Below, piece by piece: positions 1 through 5,551 of a stretch of 15,608 nucleotides of DNA (the stretch's first letter is position 1; each line of letters starts with the position of its first letter). The stretch lies in contig DAXX01000006.1 of assembly GCA_002506605.1 (NCBI GenBank), positions 1 through 15,608 on the forward strand, written 5' to 3'. The translations under genes were made by a program, and so were the position numbers. The notes under the pieces were generated by a model. The model saw only the letters and a list, made by a program, of their open reading frames with translations. It did no database searches and was not told the DNA's origin. Source of the DNA: Thaumarchaeota archaeon UBA160 (GTDB lineage Archaea; Thermoproteota; Nitrososphaeria; Conexivisphaerales; UBA164).

Positions 1-248
1 TAAAGATAGGGAGAGCTACTTAATGCGTTCGTTGAAGATACGTTGAACTGAACGTTCTGTGCCTGCACGCTGTAGTTTTCTATAAGAACTTTAGCCTGCG
101 CGATCTGTGCTTGCTGCAGCTTTTGGTTTTCAAGGTAAACAAAGTTTGAAAAATCATAATAAATGTAGTAAAAGGTTGCAAACGCTATCATCAAGATTAT
201 GATAAAAAAGAGAGCCCCTATGATCTCGGCCTGTCCCCTTTTCTTCAT
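1..248 (-). CDS. Type IV pilin-like protein (3' part outside window)
   Basis: This frame is open from the ATG at 248-246 to the window edge, giving 82 residues without a stop. The N-terminus reads MKKRGQAEIIGALFFIII, a short basic head, then a G followed by QAEIIGAL and a hydrophobic stretch of about 20 residues. That is the layout of an archaeal class III (type IV prepilin) signal, with cleavage by a PibD/FlaK/EppA-type peptidase expected after G5. A Gln/Ala-rich, probably helical segment follows the membrane part (about residues 43-57). The start overlaps the stop of the upstream pilin-like gene by 4 nt (ATGA), and a GGTGA Shine-Dalgarno lies 7 nt upstream, so the two genes are probably translationally coupled. 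It should be secreted or assembled in a surface filament. It is too incomplete to tell an adhesive pilin from an archaellin or a pseudopilin. Confidence 0.75.
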   Translation of the reverse strand, partial: MKKRGQAEIIGALFFIIILMIAFATFYYIYYDFSNFVYLENQKLQQAQIAQAKVLIENYSVQAQNVQFNVSSTNALSSSPYL

Positions 249-676
249 ACTTCGCTCACCGCCGTGTTGCCGTCAGAAGCTATAACCTTGACGCTGTACA
301 AACTCCCTTTCATGAGCTGCAAACCGTTTCCGCTCACCGTTATCTTAGCCAACCCTGAAGGCGGCACCATGACGTTGCATTTATAAGTGTAGCTATAAGT
401 TGAATTGTAAACTAGCAAGTCCACTATCTGAACACCGGTCTGCCCATAGTTTCCAACCCAAACGGTCAAACTGCTAGATGAATTTTCGTAAACGTATTCA
501 ATATTAAAGTTGTCCTCAACCATCTGAGCCTTTGTAAAGAATATTGAGTTAAAGCCAGATTGTGTTGTGCCAAAGAGCGACATGCCCCAGGAAAGTATGG
601 CTAATCCTAGCATAACAGTAATAACTATGACTATCAAGCTGCCAATTATAGTAGACTGGGATTTGACCCTACGCAT
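245..676 (-). CDS. Archaeal type IV pilin-like protein
   Basis: 143 aa. Residues 1-6 are a basic head (MRRVKS), followed by QSTIIGS and a hydrophobic helix to about residue 35, typical of archaeal pilin N-termini (Pilin_N/DUF1628-like) with expected prepilin-peptidase cleavage near residue 6. The rest (about 55-143) looks like an extracellular beta-sandwich, with alternating strands such as SLTVWVGNYG (69-78) and VQIVDLLVYN (82-91). Two N-glycosylation sequons are visible, N65-S-S and N91-S-T. There is no recognisable enzyme motif. It is the first gene of a pair with the next pilin-like gene (4-nt overlap), which suggests a small filament operon rather than the archaellum locus; no assembly ATPase or platform protein lies in the window. 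The subunit class is assigned from N-terminal architecture only. Confidence 0.75.
   Translation of the reverse strand: MRRVKSQSTIIGSLIVIVITVMLGLAILSWGMSLFGTTQSGFNSIFFTKAQMVEDNFNIEYVYENSSSSLTVWVGNYGQTGVQIVDLLVYNSTYSYTYKCNVMVPPSGLAKITVSGNGLQLMKGSLYSVKVIASDGNTAVSEV
256..260 (-). promoter_or_regulatory. Shine-Dalgarno (GGTGA) of the downstream pilin-like gene
   Basis: On the minus strand GGTGA sits 7 nt before the ATG at 248, inside the last codons of the upstream pilin gene. It matches the archaeal anti-SD core (UCACC) and supports the ATG at 248 as the start. The first genes of most transcription units here lack such a site. Confidence 0.6.
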
Positions 677-697
677 CTATATTTTTATAAAATTTTC

Positions 698-707
698 ATA
701 AATAAAA
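698..707 (-). promoter_or_regulatory. Putative TATA box of the pilin pair
   Basis: Read on the minus strand this is TTTTATTTAT, centred about 26 bp before the ATG at 676, which suits a leaderless or nearly leaderless transcript. The surroundings are generally AT-rich, so specificity is weak. Confidence 0.3.
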
Positions 708-777
708 GGTTTTCAGTTGCTTTAAAATAAAAATCCAAAAAGCTTTTAGCGGAGCTTTTTAAAAAATAAACAGAAGC

Positions 778-1167
778 ATGTTTGTAGAAGTGAAGATAAC
801 AAATGTTGGCGTTCTAGATGAAAACGGTACAGAGGGCTTTATAGAGTTTACCGCTCAGGACGGTAGAAAAGTAATAATGGGTTCTTTCAGCGGTGAAACA
901 TCTTATCACATTATAAGGTTCATGCAGGGAGACAGGAAGTCTCTGCCAACAGTTTATAATTTGATAGAAGAGCTTGCAAACGCTGAAGGCCTTGAGCTTG
1001 AAAAAGTTGAGATATATGGCAGAGGGAGCGTCTTCAGGGCAAATATATACTTTATAGGAAGGAATGGGAAAAACCTTGTTTTGGAAAACTATAGAGCTTC
1101 AGATGCTGTTGCCCTTGCAACTTTTTATAATATGCCAATATTCATGGACGAAGCTCTGCTTTCTTAG
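778..1167 (+). CDS. BFN-domain (DUF151) protein
   Basis: 129 aa, close to the size of a single BFN domain. The family pattern is present end to end: an N-terminal MFVEVKITNVGVL strand; a segment VIMGSFSGETSYHII (32-46), equivalent to the 'lpIwIG..EA.aI' stretch; TVYNLIEELANAEG (58-71) in place of 'lThdLl..ll..lg'; the LEKVEIYGRGSVFRANIYF strands (73-91); and the signature ENYRASDAVALATFYNMPIF (103-122), corresponding to 'vdaRpSDAIALAlr..aPI'. BFN proteins have been called bifunctional nucleases from a plant member, but the biochemical role in archaea is not established. It is probably cytoplasmic, with no signal or membrane segment. The start is the first ATG and matches the family N-terminus. 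It converges on nadM, with the two stop codons overlapping. Confidence 0.85.
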   Translation: MFVEVKITNVGVLDENGTEGFIEFTAQDGRKVIMGSFSGETSYHIIRFMQGDRKSLPTVYNLIEELANAEGLELEKVEIYGRGSVFRANIYFIGRNGKNLVLENYRASDAVALATFYNMPIFMDEALLS

Positions 1168-1688
1168 TGAACATCTTCTTTAGCCTGTGCAAGCTCTTTA
1201 ATCCTGATATCTCCGCGTATCTCCTTTATGTATTCATAAACCGGTTCCGGAACCAGTTCCTTCCACGGTTCTCCTCTGATTATTTTTTCTCTTATTTTGG
1301 TTGCCATGAGCTCTTCCCTTTTGTAAAAAGGGACAGGTATTACCTTTATTCCTGCTTCCTCCCCAAGTATCTTGACCAACCTGTTGTTTGAGAATATCAC
1401 GTCGAAGCTTGGCAGGTACGCTCTCAGGTTGCTCACCCACAGGCTGTGGTTTACTATGTCGTCCATGTGTGTTATTAGTATAGGCTTCTTGTAATCTTTT
1501 GTCCTTAGATATCTTATGATCATCTCGTACCTTTCTCCTGTTGTGAAAGGGTTTTCAAGCTCGTGATTTTTCTGTGCGCTGCCTATTACTATCAGCAGCT
1601 CGTCTGAGTTGTCGAGGGCATATTTTATGGCTTCCGCGTGCCCGAGATGAAAAGGCTGAAACCTGCCTATGAACACTGCCCTTACCAT
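1164..1688 (-). CDS. nadM: Nicotinamide-nucleotide adenylyltransferase (archaeal NadM type)
   Basis: 174 aa, the usual size of archaeal NMN adenylyltransferase. It joins ATP and NMN to make NAD+ and pyrophosphate, the last common step of NAD synthesis and salvage, in the cytoplasm. The nucleotidyltransferase signature GRFQPFHLGH (8-17) holds the HxGH motif (H14, H17). The family block GSAQKNHELENPFTTGER follows at 36-53. ATKIREK (129-135) stands where the family has the ISGTxIR-type motif, although the usual Ser/Gly positions are changed here. The start ATG begins the first beta-strand directly (MVRAVFIGRFQP). The last codon and stop overlap the stop of the convergent BFN gene by 4 nt. A TATA-like box 15-26 bp upstream fits leaderless transcription. 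Confidence 0.92.
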   Translation of the reverse strand: MVRAVFIGRFQPFHLGHAEAIKYALDNSDELLIVIGSAQKNHELENPFTTGERYEMIIRYLRTKDYKKPILITHMDDIVNHSLWVSNLRAYLPSFDVIFSNNRLVKILGEEAGIKVIPVPFYKREELMATKIREKIIRGEPWKELVPEPVYEYIKEIRGDIRIKELAQAKEDVH

Positions 1689-1702
1689 GCTAAGAAAATG
1701 TC

Positions 1703-1714
1703 AAAAATATATTA
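1703..1714 (-). promoter_or_regulatory. Putative TATA box of nadM
   Basis: On the minus strand this reads TAATATATTTTT, 15-26 bp before the nadM ATG, in the intergenic region shared with alba. Confidence 0.4.
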
Positions 1715-1724
1715 TTAATATTAT

Positions 1725-1793
1725 GTTCATAATTTGCGTTAATCCGTGAAGCTCTTTTTAATTAATAAAAAGTGAAAAGATGAAATTATGAAC
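1725..1793. repeat. 11-bp perfect inverted repeat between nadM and alba
   Basis: GTTCATAATTT at 1725-1735 is the exact reverse complement of AAATTATGAAC at 1783-1793, with 47 nt between the arms. Read in the direction of transcription, each arm is the same AAATTATGAAC placed 10-20 bp upstream of the TATA box of its own gene (nadM to the left, alba to the right). This suits a factor bound near both promoters. A hairpin with such a long loop is less likely. Confidence 0.5.
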
Positions 1794-1810
1794 GCTTTGT
1801 TCAAAAAGAA

Positions 1811-1818
1811 TATATATA
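1811..1818 (+). promoter_or_regulatory. TATA box of alba
   Basis: TATATATA preceded by the purine-rich stretch AAAAAGAA (BRE-like), about 35 bp before the alba ATG. The predicted start of transcription is near 1840, leaving a leader of about 10 nt that includes GAGG at 1842-1845. Confidence 0.55.
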
Positions 1819-1849
1819 ACTTATTTTATGGTAATGTGAGTGAGGAAAC

Positions 1850-2179
1850 ATGGCGTCACAACCTTCTGAAAAACCACAGGGCGAATCAGCCGAACAAAAA
1901 AAGACTTATCCTCCGAACAACATTTTCATAGGCAAGAAACCTCTGATGGTCTATGCTCTTTCAGCGCAGCTTCAGCTTTCCTCCTATCCCGAGGTTGTCC
2001 TCAGGGCTAGGGGAAGGGCCATATCAAGAGCTGTTGATGTGGCCGAAGTGCTAGTCAACAGGATCGGTAAGGACCTCTACAAGGTAGACAAGATATCCAT
2101 AGGAACAGAAGAAGTAGGCGAAGGAGACCAGAAGAGGAACGTTTCAACAATCGAAATAGTTGTCAAGAAAAAACAATAA
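1850..2179 (+). CDS. alba: Alba chromatin / nucleic-acid-binding protein
   Basis: 109 aa. From about residue 24 it matches the Alba fold throughout: NIFIGKKPLMVYALSAQ, then a segment RARGRAISRAVDVAEVLVNR (53-72), and a C-terminal VSTIEIVVKK strand. K29 and K30 in GKKP align with K16 and K17 of Sulfolobus Alba, the lysines that contact DNA and, in Sulfolobus, are subject to modification. Alba dimers coat DNA and also bind RNA. The N-terminal tail of roughly 22 polar residues (Gln, Glu, Lys, Pro-rich) is about a dozen residues longer than in the Sulfolobus protein and is probably disordered. The start is supported by GAGG 4 nt upstream and by the TATA box at 1811. It is transcribed alone; a T-rich tract follows, then a convergent gene. 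Confidence 0.93.
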   Translation: MASQPSEKPQGESAEQKKTYPPNNIFIGKKPLMVYALSAQLQLSSYPEVVLRARGRAISRAVDVAEVLVNRIGKDLYKVDKISIGTEEVGEGDQKRNVSTIEIVVKKKQ

Positions 2180-2186
2180 AAAACTA

Positions 2187-2202
2187 TTTCTTTTTTATTT
2201 TT
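2187..2202 (+). terminator. T-rich terminator after alba
   Basis: Runs of T (TTTCTTTTTTATTTTT) begin a few bases after the alba stop with no hairpin, the usual form of an archaeal intrinsic terminator. The tract reaches the 3' end of the convergent recombinase gene. Confidence 0.5.
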
Positions 2203-2761
2203 ATTCATTTAAATTTTCTATCTCGTTAAATATATCTCTCAGCTCATCTTCAAGATCTTCCTGCGTGTAGTTCATGTATTCTCGGATTACAGTGTAATCC
2301 CTGTGCCCCAAAAGCCTTCTGACCATCTCAAGGTCCTTAGTCTTTTTCATTATAAAAGTTGCGTAAGCGTGCCTTATGGCGTGAGGCCTGTACCTTTTTT
2401 TAAGGATTTTTCTTGTTATCTTATAGACTATATAGCGGCCGTTCCTTTCTGTGAAGTTGAAAGGTTTGCTTCCTCCCTTCTTTTCCCTTAGCCTCCTCAG
2501 AGTATCCCAGAAAAAGTCATTCGGAACAGGAACCCTTCTGATATAGTTTTCTCTCTTTTTTTCTTGCCTTATCGTAACCGTTCTGTTCCTGAAATCTAAA
2601 TCTTCCCAGCTTAAGTTCAATGCTTCCCCTATCCTTGCACCTGTGAACGCTAAGAAAGAGACAAATGCTAGGTCTTTAAGCTTTATCTTTGACCTGTTCT
2701 TAATCAGAGAAGAAACCAGATCCTCATAATCTGGTACATCTTCAAGCCTTAACTTTCTCAT
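2201..2761 (-). CDS. Tyrosine recombinase, catalytic domain only (XerA/XerC-D-like)
   Basis: 186 aa. All expected active-site residues are visible: R43 in TGARIGEAL, a beta-hairpin lysine at K68 or K69, H127-x-x-R130 in RPHAIRHAY, H153 in LLGHRDY, and Y162 nine residues after H153, followed by a C-terminal helical tail to 186. The fold matches the C-terminal catalytic domain of phage-integrase/Xer enzymes, which cut and rejoin DNA through a 3'-phosphotyrosine. The N-terminal core-binding (SAM-like) domain of about 90-100 residues is absent, and an in-frame TAG at 2776-2774, five codons before the ATG, excludes a simple extension. No second recombinase fragment lies upstream. It may be a chromosome-dimer-resolving enzyme, a DNA-inversion enzyme or a remnant of an integrated element; no attachment site or repeats flank it. 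Intact active-site residues argue against simple decay. Confidence 0.85.
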   Translation of the reverse strand: MRKLRLEDVPDYEDLVSSLIKNRSKIKLKDLAFVSFLAFTGARIGEALNLSWEDLDFRNRTVTIRQEKKRENYIRRVPVPNDFFWDTLRRLREKKGGSKPFNFTERNGRYIVYKITRKILKKRYRPHAIRHAYATFIMKKTKDLEMVRRLLGHRDYTVIREYMNYTQEDLEDELRDIFNEIENLNE

Positions 2762-2837
2762 TGAAAATTTTTTCTAAAAGCCTGTGATAAAACAGTTGGT
2801 CTATAATTTTTTCCCAAAAGCCACAAAATATTGACTT

Positions 2838-3941
2838 TCAGGAAGAATATTTCATGTTTATCGTTTTCATTATAATCAAGCTTGATGCGATACCAATCAT
2901 AAGTGCAGAAATTAGAGACAGCATATAGGCGTTAAAGATGTGCGAACCGCCAAAGTATCCTACAATTAGAGGCCCGATGCCTCCAAAAAGCCTTCCAACA
3001 AATAGCGATGCGTTTATGCCTGTTGCTTTGACCTTGTCAGGAAAGAACTCGCCCAACCAAACGCCTAGGTAACCAAAAAAGGCTGTAGCCATGTATAGGC
3101 CAGATAACGAAAAGCTTAGACCTAAGGCTTTTGTAAAAGTCAAGACAGCAAAAGCCAGCCCGATAACCTGCAAAGCTAAAGATACAGCAGACCTGTTAAA
3201 AACATCTGAAATGTACCCAAAGATTATAAAGAAGATAAAGCCTTCGAGCGATAGTACAGTTATTATGTAGCCCTTGATAAAAAGCGGTACAAATGTAACG
3301 AGCACTATTGTGTAAAAGAACGCTGAAAAAGATATCAAAGAACCGAGAACCATCCTTGTTGGATATTTCCTTATGGATTCGTCTGTTCCAGTTTTTATCA
3401 TCTCTGATCTGGGTAGCAGTAAAAGCAAGAAAGCTGTCAAAACTCCAGAAACCCCAATTATCAAAAAATATACATAAATGTTGTTGAGAAAAATTGAAAG
3501 AAGAGCGTCCACCGACATTCCTACAAAGTACAGTCCCTGTATAAAGCCGCCAAAAGCTCCCCTTGAACCCTTGAAGATCTTAACTATGAGCGCATAAGTT
3601 ATCCCGTTTTCTGCGTTTACCCCGAATCCGACAATTATCCATAGCAGAGAAAGCGACGCCAATGATTTCATAAAAGGAGCCAGAGCTACCGCAAATGAGT
3701 ATATTGCAACAGATATCATCATTGCATACTTTTCCCCAAACCTGTCGGCCGCATAACCGAGAACAACGCCTCCTACCGCTCCCCCATAGAAGGAGTAAGA
3801 TATTGTTGCCTCAACATAGCTTGCAGGCACCTTCATCAAAGCTGATAAAGCAATCGCTTTATAAAGTATAGAATACACGGCCATCGAGCTAAAAAAGAAA
3901 GGAATTGTTAGAGCTAAAAGATATTTTTTGTTATAGCCCAT
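2838..3941 (-). CDS. MFS transporter, metabolite:H+ symporter-like
   Basis: 367 aa, almost entirely hydrophobic, about 11-12 transmembrane helices with an inner-loop gap near residues 178-193. The first-loop signature GYAADRFGEKY (62-72) is the classic MFS motif A with D66 and R67. The order YGGAVGGVVLGYAADRFG followed by a second loop after SRGAFGGFIQ resembles the aromatic/carboxylic-acid and sialate symporter branches of the family, but the substrate cannot be read from the sequence. The start ATG lies 12 nt after the aminotransferase stop with no clear Shine-Dalgarno, so it is most likely the last gene of that operon. The pairing suggests it may carry an organic acid or amino acid that is a substrate or product of the aminotransferase; this is inference. 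Confidence 0.85.
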   Translation of the reverse strand: MGYNKKYLLALTIPFFFSSMAVYSILYKAIALSALMKVPASYVEATISYSFYGGAVGGVVLGYAADRFGEKYAMMISVAIYSFAVALAPFMKSLASLSLLWIIVGFGVNAENGITYALIVKIFKGSRGAFGGFIQGLYFVGMSVDALLSIFLNNIYVYFLIIGVSGVLTAFLLLLLPRSEMIKTGTDESIRKYPTRMVLGSLISFSAFFYTIVLVTFVPLFIKGYIITVLSLEGFIFFIIFGYISDVFNRSAVSLALQVIGLAFAVLTFTKALGLSFSLSGLYMATAFFGYLGVWLGEFFPDKVKATGINASLFVGRLFGGIGPLIVGYFGGSHIFNAYMLSLISALMIGIASSLIIMKTINMKYSS

Positions 3942-3953
3942 TATTTTTTATTG

Positions 3954-5030
3954 TTATAAAATACTATTATAAGCTTCGCCTATCTTTTTTAACGTATTGT
4001 ACAGCAATTCCTTTGTCGTCCAACCCATGTATCCAACTCTTATAACTCTTGAGCTCATGCTTCCAAGCCCCTTTGCTACCAGTATCCCTTGCTGATACAG
4101 CCTCCTTTGTACTTTGTCTGCTACAGGTTTCCCTAGATCAAAAGCTATTACAGAAGGTGAAGGTCTCTTAGAAAGAGGTTTCCATCCCATTTGAGTTACA
4201 AATTCGTATGCCATCTTCCCAAGCTCCTCATGTCTTCTTATCTTGTTTTCAAGCCCTTCTTCAAAGACTTCATTTAGAGCGACCCTTAGCGCCCTGATCG
4301 TTGCTATGTTCGGGGTAGAAAGGTATATGCTAGGGTCTTTCATCACAGGCAGCCATCTCTTCAAATCAAAATAGTAAGATCTGCTTTTGACAGATTTCCT
4401 CTTTTCTAGCAGCTCTTCAGAAAGCGCTACCATTACTGCCCCTGGGGGAGCCCCAATACATTTCTGGGATGCTGAGAAAGCATAATCAACAAGCCCTTCA
4501 TCAAACTTGAAATCTGTGCATCCCAAGCTGGATACCATGTCAACTATGAAAAAAGCGTTGTTTTGCTTTACTATTTCTCCAACGCTTTTAAGATCATTGA
4601 TTGTTCCAGTGCTTGTATCTATGTGGGTTAGAGTTACAAAGCTGTAGCTGTTCCTTGAAAGCTCCCTCTTTAGCGCGTCAACGTCAACATCCTGTCCCGG
4701 TTCAAACTCTATCGTCTTGACGTTAAGTCCGTATATCTTACCTATTTCAGCAAACCTATCGCCAAAGTAACCGTTTACAATAGAAAGCATCCTATCACCG
4801 GGCTCTGCAAAGCTCGCAAACAAGGCTTCCATCCCAAACGTGCCGGAACCGCTGAAAAGAATTGTTCGATCATCGCTTGAGCCAAAAAGCTTTGTAATCA
4901 GAGCATGCGCGTCCTTAAAATCGTTATAAAACTCCTGGCTAGTGTGCCCGACCATGGGCTGACATAAAGCCTTTAGGACGTCATCGCTGAGGTTTGTCGG
5001 GCCCGGTATCATTAAAACTAAGTGATCCAT
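3954..5030 (-). CDS. Class V aminotransferase (alanine-glyoxylate / serine-pyruvate type)
   Basis: 358 aa, full length for the PLP-dependent class V small-molecule branch. It starts MDHLVLMIPGPTNLSDDVL, the usual PGPT opening. SGSGTFGMEAL (60-70) is the phosphate-cradle segment, D164 in VDMVSS is the pyridine-nitrogen aspartate, and K190 in SASQK is the Schiff-base lysine. A late IRVGYMG provides the arginine expected to hold the substrate carboxylate. Family members move amino groups between serine or alanine and glyoxylate or pyruvate; related enzymes act on phosphoserine or other substrates, so the exact reaction is open. Its first 50 nt overlap the 3' end of the upstream 148-aa gene in another frame; using Met7 (5012) instead still leaves 32 nt of overlap. 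An MFS gene follows after 12 nt. It is probably translationally coupled to the first gene. Confidence 0.88.
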   Translation of the reverse strand: MDHLVLMIPGPTNLSDDVLKALCQPMVGHTSQEFYNDFKDAHALITKLFGSSDDRTILFSGSGTFGMEALFASFAEPGDRMLSIVNGYFGDRFAEIGKIYGLNVKTIEFEPGQDVDVDALKRELSRNSYSFVTLTHIDTSTGTINDLKSVGEIVKQNNAFFIVDMVSSLGCTDFKFDEGLVDYAFSASQKCIGAPPGAVMVALSEELLEKRKSVKSRSYYFDLKRWLPVMKDPSIYLSTPNIATIRALRVALNEVFEEGLENKIRRHEELGKMAYEFVTQMGWKPLSKRPSPSVIAFDLGKPVADKVQRRLYQQGILVAKGLGSMSSRVIRVGYMGWTTKELLYNTLKKIGEAYNSIL

Positions 5031-5427
5031 TTTCAGAAGAACTTTTTTCTACATTTAAAACTTTTTCTATGTAAGACCTGTTTATAACGCCAGCAGTTAT
5101 CAAATTTACAATAGAATTTCCTGAGGCTTCCCCGCTTACTTTGCCGTACCTGTCCCTTATCTGCCTCCATCTAAGCTTTGTATTTCCGCTTTTAGATTCG
5201 TATATGACCCCGAGCACATTTACAGCTTTTACGAACGATATTTCTCCAATCTTCTTGATCGTGACCTTATCCTCAGCTTCAACGTAGATAGGCCCAATCG
5301 CTGTTTCCCTCTCAGGAAATACGTCCTTGTCCATGTAAAGCTCATCGGGTATAAAAGACCTACAAGTACTAAGGACGATGAATTCTCTGAACCTGTCTAA
5401 AGAAGTTTCAACATCTATCTTGACCAA
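4981..5427 (-). CDS. Unrecognised 148-aa protein, possible winged-helix regulator
   Basis: I do not recognise the family. The start is TTG: the frame has a TGA three codons upstream, the nearby ATG at 5437 is out of frame, and a TATA palindrome centred 30 bp upstream predicts a leaderless start close to this codon. It has no signal or membrane segment. Residues 63-121 could be a winged helix: a first helix around FVKAVNVLGVIYE, then LRWRQIRDRYG (84-94), then SGNSIVNLITAGVI (101-114), which recalls 'lrws.I...l.... S.....L...GlI' patterns of archaeal regulators. The tail (about 125-148) is Ser/Asn-rich and overlaps the aminotransferase start by 50 nt. As first gene of an aminotransferase/MFS operon, a regulatory role is plausible but inferred from weak pattern only. 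Confidence 0.7.
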   Translation of the reverse strand: MVKIDVETSLDRFREFIVLSTCRSFIPDELYMDKDVFPERETAIGPIYVEAEDKVTIKKIGEISFVKAVNVLGVIYESKSGNTKLRWRQIRDRYGKVSGEASGNSIVNLITAGVINRSYIEKVLNVEKSSSENGSLSFNDTGPDKPQR

Positions 5428-5430
5428 ACC

Positions 5431-5440
5431 TGTTCATAAT
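5431..5440 (-). promoter_or_regulatory. ATTATGAAC-type motif at the aminotransferase operon start
   Basis: The minus strand reads ATTATGAACA just before the TTG start. Its ATTATGAAC core is the same 9-mer as in both arms of the nadM/alba inverted repeat, in the same orientation relative to transcription. Here it lies at the predicted transcription start instead of upstream of the TATA box, so any shared function is uncertain. Confidence 0.3.
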
Positions 5441-5451
5441 GAATTGCTTCC

Positions 5452-5463
5452 GTTTATATAAAC
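5452..5463 (-). promoter_or_regulatory. Palindromic TATA box of the 148-aa/aminotransferase/MFS operon
   Basis: GTTTATATAAAC is a perfect 12-bp palindrome centred about 30 bp before the TTG at 5427, at the distance expected for a leaderless archaeal transcript. Being palindromic it could also fire rightwards, but alaS has its own better-placed box. Confidence 0.5.
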
Positions 5464-5514
5464 ATTCTTTTATATTTAAAGCAAAGTATGATATTTTTTC
5501 AAACTAAATAGGAT

Positions 5515-5524
5515 AAATTTATAA
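5515..5524 (+). promoter_or_regulatory. TATA box of alaS
   Basis: AAATTTATAA lies about 32 bp before the alaS ATG, predicting transcription from about 5546 and a leader of only a few bases. Confidence 0.5.
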
Positions 5525-5551
5525 TTAAAGCTTTCATTCCATAAAGGTATA

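Noticed and set aside
2762..2837. Possible frameshifted N-terminal domain of the tyrosine recombinase
   Set aside because: Only 76 nt separate it from the next gene, stops occur in the frames examined (for example TAG at 2776-2774), and there is no core-binding-domain-like sequence.
5452..5463. Bidirectional use of the GTTTATATAAAC palindrome for alaS
   Set aside because: It lies about 95 bp before the alaS ATG, whereas AAATTTATAA at 5515 has the proper spacing.
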